NCBI GenBank assembly: GCA_018399395.1
Contig: JAGYOI010000020.1
Span: 1-12,099 of the forward strand
Source of the DNA: Prolixibacteraceae bacterium
GTDB taxonomy: Bacteria; Bacteroidota; Bacteroidia; Bacteroidales; Prolixibacteraceae
Length of the DNA: 12,099 nt
Direction: 5' to 3'
The position numbers and the translations under genes were made by a program. Shown here in pieces: positions 1-6,049 of this stretch. Every line of letters starts with the position of its first letter. The first letter of the stretch is position 1. The notes under the pieces are model-generated. The model was not told the DNA's origin and did not search any database. It was given only the letters and a program-made list of their open reading frames with translations.

Positions 1-1
1 A

Positions 2-1264
2 GTTTTTGACATCATCTCGAAAGAAAAAAACCGTCAGTTAAGTGGTATTGAGTTAATTGCATCCGAAAACTTTGTTAGCGAGCAGGTTATGGAAGCAATG
101 GGCTCGGTAATGACCAACAAGTACGCCGAAGGATACCCCGGACACCGGTATTACGGTGGTTGTCAGTTTGTTGACATGACTGAACAATTGGCCATCGACC
201 GGATTAAACAATTATACGGAGCTGAATATGCCAATGTACAACCACACTCGGGCGCACAGGCCAATGCTGCAGTTTTGAGCGTTGTGTTAAAACCCGGCGA
301 CACCTTTTTAGGATTAGACTTGTCGCACGGTGGCCACCTTTCACATGGATCTCCTGTTAATTCATCGGGTATTCTGTACAATCCTGTAGCTTATAAAGTT
401 ACTGAAGAAGATGGCCGTGTAGATTACGATGAAATGGAAGAACTGGCAATTAAAGAAAAGCCTAAACTAATTATTGGTGGTGCTTCGGCATACTCACGCG
501 ACTGGGATTACAAACGCATGCGTGAAATTGCCGACAAAGTTGGTGCACTTTTCATGGTTGACATGGCACACCCTGCCGGGTTAATAGCTGCTGATTTGCT
601 CGAAAACCCTGTAAAGTATGCACACATTGTAACATCTACCACGCACAAAACGCTGCGCGGTCCACGTGGTGGCATTATTTTAATGGGTGAAGATTTTGAA
701 AACCCATGGGGCATCAAAACCAAAAAAGGCGTTGTTCGTAAAATGTCATCTTTACTCAACTCAGCAGTTTTCCCAGGGCAACAAGGCGGGCCACTTGAAC
801 ATGTAATTGCATCAAAAGCCATTGCCTTTGGTGAAGCACTTGATCCCTCGTTTAAAGTTTACCAGTCGCAGGTTAAACGCAATGCCAAAGTTATGGCCCA
901 GGCTTTTGTCGACCAGGGATATAAAGTAATATCGGGCGGTACCGATAATCATTCAATGCTGATCGATCTACGCACAAAATACCCCGATGTAACCGGCAAG
1001 CAGGTTGAAAATGCACTGGTAAATGCCGATTTAACCGTGAACAAAAACATGGTACCTTTCGACAGCCGTTCACCATTCCAGACATCAGGACTTAGGGTTG
1101 GTACACCCGCCATTACCACCCGTGGTGTAAAAGAAGATTTAATGCCTTTGGTTGTTGAAATGATTGATACGGTTATAGGTTCTTTTGAAGATGAGAATGT
1201 AATCAACTCGGTTCGCAAAAAAGTTAACCAAACCATGAAAGATTACCCGTTGTTTGCCTGGTAG
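2..1264 (+). CDS. glyA: Serine hydroxymethyltransferase (5' end outside window)
   Basis: PLP-dependent cytosolic enzyme that interconverts serine plus tetrahydrofolate with glycine plus 5,10-methylene-THF, the main entry to one-carbon metabolism. The reading frame is open from base 2, and the residues before the first visible ATG (base 89) already read as conserved SHMT sequence ([20 protein letters not shown]), so that ATG is internal and the true start lies just upstream of the window. About 420 residues are visible, against a usual bacterial length of about 415-430, so only a few are missing. Visible motifs are [15 protein letters not shown] (substrate and PLP contacts), DMAHPAG (aspartate that contacts the PLP ring nitrogen) and [13 protein letters not shown], whose lysine (codon 647-649) forms the Schiff base. 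The C-terminal part ends normally at a TAG. An intrinsic terminator 26 nt after the stop separates it from the lar genes. Confidence 0.98.
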   Translation, partial: VFDIISKEKNRQLSGIELIASENFVSEQVMEAMGSVMTNKYAEGYPGHRYYGGCQFVDMTEQLAIDRIKQLYGAEYANVQPHSGAQANAAVLSVVLKPGDTFLGLDLSHGGHLSHGSPVNSSGILYNPVAYKVTEEDGRVDYDEMEELAIKEKPKLIIGGASAYSRDWDYKRMREIADKVGALFMVDMAHPAGLIAADLLENPVKYAHIVTSTTHKTLRGPRGGIILMGEDFENPWGIKTKKGVVRKMSSLLNSAVFPGQQGGPLEHVIASKAIAFGEALDPSFKVYQSQVKRNAKVMAQAFVDQGYKVISGGTDNHSMLIDLRTKYPDVTGKQVENALVNADLTVNKNMVPFDSRSPFQTSGLRVGTPAITTRGVKEDLMPLVVEMIDTVIGSFEDENVINSVRKKVNQTMKDYPLFAW

Positions 1265-1289
1265 TTTATTCATTATCTCAAAATATTTT

Positions 1290-1326
1290 AAAATCTGCTT
1301 CTTTAGTTCGGGGCAGGTTTTTTTTT
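1290..1326 (+). terminator. Intrinsic terminator after glyA
   Basis: The arms AAATCTGC (1291-1298) and GCAGGTTT (1313-1320) pair over 8 bp including one U-G pair, extended by A1290-T1321, around a 14-nt loop. The descending arm runs directly into an uninterrupted run of nine T (1318-1326). The position, 26 nt past the glyA stop, suits a Rho-independent terminator. The loop is longer than usual. Confidence 0.75.
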
Positions 1327-1454
1327 GAATTATTTTACATTGCAAAATTGCGATCAAATTAAAATTAGAATCTAATTCACCCTTTCATCAACAAGAAAAT
1401 GAATCAATTTTTGTAAGTTTACCCGGTAAAACAGTGTATTAAAATCGATAAAAA
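1327..1454 (+). promoter_or_regulatory. Upstream region of larE with candidate operator palindrome
   Basis: This AT-rich stretch between the glyA terminator and larE should hold the promoter of the lar operon. A perfect inverted repeat, AATTAGA-A-TCTAATT, lies at 1363-1377 (7-bp arms, 1-nt centre). TAAGTTTA (1414-1421) resembles the Bacteroidota -7 element TAnnTTTG except for its last base, but I see no convincing -33 TTTG at the usual spacing, so the promoter call is weak. The palindrome is a direct observation; its role as an operator is inference. No ORF or RNA structure of note is seen here. Confidence 0.35.
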
Positions 1455-2276
1455 ATGACTATTCAAGATAACATAAAGCAAAAACTGGATGCCTTAGAGC
1501 AGTGGTTTAAAAAACGCGAGGGCTCCATTGTGGCCTTCTCGGGAGGGGTTGATTCGGCATTGGTGTTATTCCTTGCCCGTAAATTTCAAGGGAAAGATAA
1601 GGCCATTGGTGTTATTTCAAATTCCGAAAGTCTTAAAAAAAGGGATTTCAACGAGGCGGTTGATTTTTGTAATAAGTTCGACATCAAACTGGAAGTTATC
1701 AAAACCAACGAATTGCAGGACCCGCGATATGCCGAAAATCCCGAAAACCGTTGCTTCTTTTGTAAAGAACACCTGTTTCACGATCTCACAAATATATGTG
1801 AAAAATATCCCGGATTTTCAGTGCTCAGTGGCACCAATTACGACGATTTGGGCGATTACCGTCCCGGTATCGATGCTGCCCGCAAGTACGAAGTGCTGGC
1901 CCCGATGGTTGAATGCAAAGTAACGAAAGATGAGCTTCGGCAAATAGCCCTACATTTTGGGCTCCCCAACTGGGACAAACCGGCCAGTCCGTGCCTCAGC
2001 TCCCGTATTCCGTACAACCAGGCCGTTACGGCCGAAAAACTACAACAAATTGAAGAAGCCGAAAACATCCTCAATCAATATGGTTTTTACGAAGTACGTG
2101 TAAGGCACTATGGCGAAAATGCCAAAGTAGAAGTTAAAGCCGATGAACTGGACAAACTGAGACCTGTAGAAAACGAAATCGTACAAAAAATTAAAACCTT
2201 GGGTTTTACGAATGTTGAAATCGATAAAGAAGGACTGGTTTCGGGAAAGCTGAACCGTGCAATAAAGAAAAATTGA
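1455..2276 (+). CDS. larE: LarE, ATP-dependent sulfur insertase for the nickel-pincer nucleotide cofactor
   Basis: LarE converts the two carboxylates of pyridinium-3,5-biscarboxylic acid mononucleotide to thiocarboxylates after adenylylation by ATP, a cytosolic step of NPN biosynthesis. The 273-residue protein is of normal family length. An N-terminal PP-loop ATPase domain carries SGGVDSA (29-35), followed by the family block around NPENRCFFCKEHL (95-107) and KPASPCLSSRIPY (175-187). Cys180 sits at the position of the sulfur-donating cysteine of the Lactobacillus plantarum enzyme (Cys176). Cys100 and Cys103 form an added CxxC, the three-cysteine pattern described for [4Fe-4S] LarE proteins such as that of Thermotoga maritima. 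This copy is therefore predicted to be the iron-sulfur, reusable type and not the sacrificial one. The ATG at 1455 begins immediately before the first conserved helix; the leader is A-rich without a clear Shine-Dalgarno site. It is the first gene of larE-larC-larB. The downstream neighbours make another PP-loop function unlikely. Confidence 0.95.
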   Translation: MTIQDNIKQKLDALEQWFKKREGSIVAFSGGVDSALVLFLARKFQGKDKAIGVISNSESLKKRDFNEAVDFCNKFDIKLEVIKTNELQDPRYAENPENRCFFCKEHLFHDLTNICEKYPGFSVLSGTNYDDLGDYRPGIDAARKYEVLAPMVECKVTKDELRQIALHFGLPNWDKPASPCLSSRIPYNQAVTAEKLQQIEEAENILNQYGFYEVRVRHYGENAKVEVKADELDKLRPVENEIVQKIKTLGFTNVEIDKEGLVSGKLNRAIKKN

Positions 2277-2278
2277 AA

Positions 2279-2342
2279 ACCGCAAAGACGCAAAGGCGCT
2301 AAGAAAAAAATATAAGACTTTGCCTATCTGCGCCTTAGTGGT
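2279..2342. repeat. Degenerate inverted repeat between larE and larC
   Basis: Two 25-bp arms, 2279-2303 (ACCGCAAAGACGCAAAGG followed by CGCTAAG) and 2318-2342 (ending CGCCTTAGTGGT), are inverted with respect to each other and match at 17 of 25 positions around a 14-nt A-rich spacer. The left arm contains the tandem GCAAAGACGCAAAGGCGC pattern, which I recognise from memory as an interspersed intergenic repeat of Bacteroidota and some other phyla. It starts 3 nt after the larE stop and ends 15 nt before the larC start. It could form an mRNA hairpin that affects stability or polarity between the two genes. There is no coding potential and no poly-T tail that would suggest a terminator. Confidence 0.7.
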
Positions 2343-2357
2343 GAAAAAACATACACG

Positions 2358-3530
2358 ATGAGAATACTCTACTACGATTGCTTTGCCGGAATTAGCGGCG
2401 ATATGAACCTTGGGGCGATGATTGACCTGGGTGTTGACCCCGCTTATCTGAAAAACGAACTAAGTAAGCTCAACATCGAAGGTTTTGAACTACAGGTTGA
2501 ACCCGATATGCGGCGCGGTATTTCAGGCACGAAAGTCACGGTGGTAATCGACAATCCCGATAACGAGAAACACCGCCACCTTCGGCATGTTGAAGAAATT
2601 GTAAACAACAGCACCCTATCAGATAAGGTAAAAACCATTTCACTCAAAATTTTCAGGCTCATTGCCGAAGCCGAAGCCAAAGTGCACAACATCGACATAC
2701 AAAAAGTGCATTTTCACGAAGTTGGGGCACTCGACTCCATTGCCGATATTGTGGGGGCTGCCATTTGCCTCAACTACCTGGATGTTGACAAAGTACTATC
2801 AGCCCCCATCCAGCTTGGCGGCGGCACCGTTAAATGTGCCCACGGTGTAATGCCTGTTCCGGCACCAGCCACAGCTATCATTGTTGAAAACATACCCGTG
2901 AAAACCGGACTGGTACAACACGAGGCCACTACCCCAACCGGGGCTGCCATTCTTGCCGCTACCGTTGACGAGTTTACCGGACAACTGAACTACCCTATCT
3001 CGAAAACGGCTTATGGCATTGGTCAGCGCGATGTTTCAGAAGTGCCCAACATACTGCGGCTATACCTTTGCGAGACCAACGAAGCATTAAGCGATGTAAG
3101 CATCGAAACCGAAACCATGCTCGAATGCAACATCGACGACATGAACGCCGAACATTTTGGTGATACGCTCGAACGTTTATTAAACGCCGGAGCCTCTGAT
3201 GCATGGTTTACGCCCATCATTATGAAAAAATCACGCCCGGCAACCAAGCTTTCTTTACTCTGCAAAGTTAACCTTGTAAACTCTATGAAAGCTATAATTT
3301 TTGAACACACCACATCGCTGGGAATCAGGGAATATTCGGTTCAAAAAAGTATGTTGCGACGTGAAGAAAAAACAGTAAAAACCAGTTACGGTGAAGTGCG
3401 TGTAAAAGAAAGTTTTTTTAACGGCAAACGGGTAAATGCCAAACCCGAACACAACGATTGTAAGCAATTGGCCGATAAACACCGTGTACCGTTAAGTGAA
3501 GTGGAAAATGAAGTTCGCAAACAACTTTAA
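2358..3530 (+). CDS. larC: LarC, CTP-dependent nickel insertase (cyclometallase) for the NPN cofactor
   Basis: LarC inserts nickel into pyridinium-3,5-bisthiocarboxylic acid mononucleotide in a CTP-dependent reaction, the last step of NPN cofactor synthesis. The 390-residue protein has the family start YYDCFAGISGDM (5-16), a short histidine-containing patch KHRHLRH (71-77) in the region that is His-rich in other LarC proteins and may bind nickel, the conserved VHFHEVGALDSIAD block (117-130), and the C-terminal CTP-binding and hydrolysing region beginning near ECNIDDMNAE (256-265). In L. plantarum larC is split into larC1 and larC2 and the full protein requires a programmed frameshift; here both parts are in one uninterrupted frame. 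larB follows 11 nt after the stop, so the two are almost certainly co-transcribed and perhaps translationally linked. Confidence 0.96.
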   Translation: MRILYYDCFAGISGDMNLGAMIDLGVDPAYLKNELSKLNIEGFELQVEPDMRRGISGTKVTVVIDNPDNEKHRHLRHVEEIVNNSTLSDKVKTISLKIFRLIAEAEAKVHNIDIQKVHFHEVGALDSIADIVGAAICLNYLDVDKVLSAPIQLGGGTVKCAHGVMPVPAPATAIIVENIPVKTGLVQHEATTPTGAAILAATVDEFTGQLNYPISKTAYGIGQRDVSEVPNILRLYLCETNEALSDVSIETETMLECNIDDMNAEHFGDTLERLLNAGASDAWFTPIIMKKSRPATKLSLLCKVNLVNSMKAIIFEHTTSLGIREYSVQKSMLRREEKTVKTSYGEVRVKESFFNGKRVNAKPEHNDCKQLADKHRVPLSEVENEVRKQL

Positions 3531-3541
3531 TATTTTATAAT

Positions 3542-4279
3542 ATGACGCTCGAAGAAATCCTAAAAAGATATAAAGATGGTGAAACAGAGCTTGCTGAAAC
3601 CCTTCAGCAGCTCTCGGGCCGTGGAATTGACGAGATGGGCTTTGCCACCATCGACACCGACCGAATGCACCGTACCGGTTTGCCCGAAGTTATTTATGCA
3701 TCGGGAAAAACAACCGAACAGGTAGCCCAAATTGCCCGGCGTTTGTACGACGACAATATCGACATACTGGCCACCCGTGTTAAGCCCGAAATGTTCGATG
3801 CAGTAAAAAAACTTATACCCGGTGCCCGTTATAACGAAATGGCCAAAACCATCACATATAAACATACAGAACCGGAACTAAACAAAGGCTACATTGCCAT
3901 TGTAGCTGCTGGCACAAGCGACATGCCAGTGGCAGAAGAAGCAGCCGAAACTGCCCGTTTCCTGAACAACGAGGTAAAAACCATTTACGATGTGGGCGTT
4001 GCCGGCATCCACCGTTTGTTTAACAAACTCGATATTATCCGTGGCGCACGGGTAATCATTGTTGTGGCCGGTATGGAAGGTGCACTGGCCAGTGTGGTTG
4101 GCGGTCTGGTTGACAAACCGGTAATTGGCGTGCCCACCAGCATAGGCTATGGTGCCAATTTCGATGGCTTGTCGGCCTTACTTTCGATGCTCAACAGCTG
4201 TGCCAGCGGTATTTCGGTGGTGAATATTGATAACGGTTTTGGTGCGGCATGTCAAGCGGCTTTGATTAACAGGATGTAG
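3542..4279 (+). CDS. larB: LarB, NaAD carboxylase/hydrolase (pyridinium-3,5-biscarboxylate mononucleotide synthase)
   Basis: LarB starts NPN synthesis: it carboxylates C5 of the pyridinium ring of nicotinic acid adenine dinucleotide and hydrolyses the phosphoanhydride, releasing AMP. The 245 residues match the family length. The N-terminal region includes GFATIDTDRMHRTGLPEVIYA (33-53). The C-terminal half is a PurE (AIR carboxylase)-like domain beginning near GYIAIVAAGTSDMPVAEEA (116-134). Cys220, in MLNSCASG, corresponds to the catalytic Cys221 of L. plantarum LarB, and Glu179, in AGMEGALASVVGG, to its Glu180. The terminal VVNIDNGFGAA is also a family signature. The ATG at 3542 lies in an AT-rich leader with no strong Shine-Dalgarno site, as is usual in this phylum. 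It is the third gene of the lar set. Although it catalyses the first step it comes last of the three. Confidence 0.96.
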   Translation: MTLEEILKRYKDGETELAETLQQLSGRGIDEMGFATIDTDRMHRTGLPEVIYASGKTTEQVAQIARRLYDDNIDILATRVKPEMFDAVKKLIPGARYNEMAKTITYKHTEPELNKGYIAIVAAGTSDMPVAEEAAETARFLNNEVKTIYDVGVAGIHRLFNKLDIIRGARVIIVVAGMEGALASVVGGLVDKPVIGVPTSIGYGANFDGLSALLSMLNSCASGISVVNIDNGFGAACQAALINRM

Positions 4280-4294
4280 AAAAAGACTATAATT

Positions 4295-5152
4295 ATGGCA
4301 GTAAAAGACGATTACATTGTTAGAAACATGACCGCCCGTGAGGTTGAAGAAGTTGCAATGAATTGGGCTGCAAATGAAGGATGGAATCCTGGACTACACG
4401 ATGCCAGCGTATTTTACAATACCGATCCGAAAGGTTTTTTTATAGGGCTGTTAAACGATGAACCCATTTCTTGCATATCCGCTGTTTCCTATAATTCAAA
4501 TTTTGGGTTTATAGGTTTTTATATAGTTAAGCCCGGATACCGAAAAGAAGGATACAGCATAAAGCTTTGCCGAAAAGCTATGCAATACTTGGGTGAAAGA
4601 AATATTGGTCTTGACGGTGTGGTTGAGCAACAGGATAACTACCGCAAAATGGGATTTAAAACCGCTTATAAAAACATCAGATATGAAGGACTCACATTTA
4701 AAATCAATAACGATTCAAAAAACATTACACCGCTTTTAAACTCGCAAATAGAAGAAGTTGTAGCATTTGACTCAAAACTCTTTCCGGTTCCAAGGCCCAT
4801 ATTTATAAAGCAATGGCTCTCAATGGCTGAAAGTTACACCATGGTTGCAAGAATAAACGGGAAGATCAATGGATATGGTACCATTCGTAAATGTCGCGAA
4901 GGCTATAAAATAGGGCCCCTGTTTGCCGATTCATATCAAACAGCTCTCGATATTTTGCAGGCACTGGTCAATAGCATCCCATCCGGAGCGTTATTTTACC
5001 TCGACATTCCCGATATAAATATAAGTGCCAAATCGTTAGTTGACAATTTACGAATGAAAAAAGTATTCGAAACAGCCCGTATGTATTCAAAATATTCACC
5101 TAATATCGATTTAAATAAAGTATTTGGAATCACTTCTTTTGAATTGGGATGA
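4295..5152 (+). CDS. GNAT-family N-acetyltransferase, two-domain type, downstream of larB
   Basis: Predicted cytosolic acyl-CoA-dependent N-acyltransferase of unknown substrate, 285 residues. The N-terminal GNAT fold (about 8-130) has the acetyl-CoA motif A region FYIVKPGYRKEGYSIKLC (75-92) and then NYRKMGFKTAYKN (115-127), the usual 'x-x-x-GF' strand of GNAT proteins. The C-terminal half (about 140-285), with FDSKLFPVPRPIFIKQWL (158-175) and GYGTIRKCREGYKIGPLFAD (193-212), resembles the second domain found in the YitH/Acetyltransf_18 group. There is no signal peptide or membrane segment. It begins 15 nt after the larB stop on the same strand, so read-through from the lar operon is likely; whether it has any role in NPN metabolism cannot be told. 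Its bases are more AT-rich than those of larC and larB. GNAT assignment is fairly sure, function is not. Confidence 0.8.
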   Translation: MAVKDDYIVRNMTAREVEEVAMNWAANEGWNPGLHDASVFYNTDPKGFFIGLLNDEPISCISAVSYNSNFGFIGFYIVKPGYRKEGYSIKLCRKAMQYLGERNIGLDGVVEQQDNYRKMGFKTAYKNIRYEGLTFKINNDSKNITPLLNSQIEEVVAFDSKLFPVPRPIFIKQWLSMAESYTMVARINGKINGYGTIRKCREGYKIGPLFADSYQTALDILQALVNSIPSGALFYLDIPDINISAKSLVDNLRMKKVFETARMYSKYSPNIDLNKVFGITSFELG

Positions 5153-5235
5153 AAATAACTTACAAATGTTTATCATGGCCTCCACCTTTATTTATTTGTC
5201 TTAGGTTTCTCATTGGTTTCTGAAGCAGGGCATAT

Positions 5236-5249
5236 CCCGCTACCCGCTA
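5236..5249. repeat. Tandem CCCGCTA heptamer between convergent genes
   Basis: CCCGCTA occurs twice in direct tandem (5236-5242 and 5243-5249), just after GCAGGGCATAT, in the 115-nt gap between the convergent GNAT and TPR-like genes. The string resembles, from memory, pieces of intergenic repeats rich in 'CCCGCTATCC' in Bacteroidota genomes. A run of seven T at 5263-5269 follows, but no stem sits next to it, so I do not call a terminator. The rest of the gap shows nothing else. Confidence 0.4.
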
Positions 5250-5267
5250 TCCAAGGCGTATCTTTTT

Positions 5268-6032
5268 TTATTCATTTTCAAACCGCTTGCTTATATCAAT
5301 AAAATCACCACTTTCTAACTGCGGGAGAAGTTCATCTTTTACATATTGAAAATCTGGGGCTACATCTAATAATTCAAGGTAAACCTGTTTTGCTTTTCGG
5401 GGCTCATCCAGTTTTGTGTACACCTGGCCAAGCCATGAGCCAACATACAAATATAGCCAGTTACAGTGCTTTTCGCTTCGCAAAATAGAAAAAGCCTGTT
5501 CATAAACTTTTTTCGCTTCCTCTTTATCCCCACCTACAATCGAAGGCCTGAAATATAAGGAGTTGGCTTTTTCAATAAGCGGCAAGGGCTCACCAACACG
5601 GTATTTCAGGGCATTTGCAATTTGTTCTTTGTGTTCCGAATTTACAAATGGGGCTATTATGGGGTTTAAGCCAATTTTAAACCCGGTTAAAGCTGCATTT
5701 AGCGCATGAAATGTGGCATTTTCAGGATTGCGCTTCAGCCATTTTTCAAGTCGGCGCTCAAAATGCCCCATCACTTCTGAAGCCTCATCTTTATTTTCCT
5801 GAGAAAAATGATAACCAATCAACCCGTATTCAGCAAGCATAAGGGATTCTTCCTGCACTGGTGTTAAACGCTCAAGATATAAACTATCAACAACTGAATC
5901 CCACATATTCATATTTCCATTTAAATATAAATTGTAAAACCGGCAATCAAGTTGATTGGGCTCCTGCCCGCTTACTTTTGTAAATATCAAAAATAAAATT
6001 CCAAAAACAATAACAGATTTCTTTCCCATCAT
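5268..6032 (-). CDS. Exported TPR-like protein of unknown function, last gene of the carotenoid left arm
   Basis: I do not recognise a specific family. The 254-residue protein starts with a Sec signal peptide: MMGKKS, a hydrophobic core about residues 7-18 (VIVFGILFLIFT) and a plausible signal peptidase I site VSG-Q near 22/23, so it is probably periplasmic. The mature part is helical with tetratricopeptide-like segments, notably GGDKEEAKKVYEQAFSILRS (167-186) and VGSWLGQVYTKLDEPRKAKQ (197-216) continuing to VYLELLDVAPDF. The frame is open further upstream to an ATG at 6077 inside the glycosyltransferase gene. I chose 6032 because it starts the signal peptide cleanly and a strong Shine-Dalgarno AAAGGAG (6044-6038) lies 5 nt before it; the adjacent ATG at 6029, with 8-nt spacing, is equally possible. 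It begins 17 nt after the glycosyltransferase stop, so it is probably co-transcribed with the pigment genes. Its role there is unknown. Confidence 0.7.
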   Translation of the reverse strand: MMGKKSVIVFGILFLIFTKVSGQEPNQLDCRFYNLYLNGNMNMWDSVVDSLYLERLTPVQEESLMLAEYGLIGYHFSQENKDEASEVMGHFERRLEKWLKRNPENATFHALNAALTGFKIGLNPIIAPFVNSEHKEQIANALKYRVGEPLPLIEKANSLYFRPSIVGGDKEEAKKVYEQAFSILRSEKHCNWLYLYVGSWLGQVYTKLDEPRKAKQVYLELLDVAPDFQYVKDELLPQLESGDFIDISKRFENE

Positions 6033-6037
6033 CTCTT

Positions 6038-6044
6038 CTCCTTT
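6038..6044 (-). promoter_or_regulatory. Strong Shine-Dalgarno site AAAGGAG
   Basis: On the minus strand AAAGGAG precedes the ATG at 6032 by 5 nt and the adjacent ATG at 6029 by 8 nt. It decides the start of the TPR-like gene in favour of the signal-peptide methionine over the upstream in-frame ATG at 6077. Such a complete site stands out because the other genes here have weak or no recognisable Shine-Dalgarno sequence. Confidence 0.7.
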
Positions 6045-6049
6045 AATTT

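Noticed and set aside
508..822. Cysteine- and proline-rich 104-codon minus-strand frame in glyA
   Set aside because: Composition is that of the complement of a conserved SHMT coding region.
1341..1354. GCAA-AA-TTGC inverted repeat near the larE promoter
   Set aside because: Arms of only 4 bp in AT-rich DNA are expected by chance.
2304..2342. Terminator between larE and larC
   Set aside because: The inverted repeat is imperfect and is followed by GTGAAAAAAC, not a T run, so it is better explained as an interspersed repeat.
3560..3865. 101-codon open frame on the minus strand inside larB
   Set aside because: It lies antisense to a gene with clear conserved motifs, with no start signals or recognisable protein features of its own.
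5220..5270. Possible bidirectional terminator between the GNAT and TPR-like genes
   Set aside because: There is a run of seven T and some GC-rich pieces, but the only pairing (GCAGGG with CCCGC) is short, bulged and about 20 nt away from the T run.
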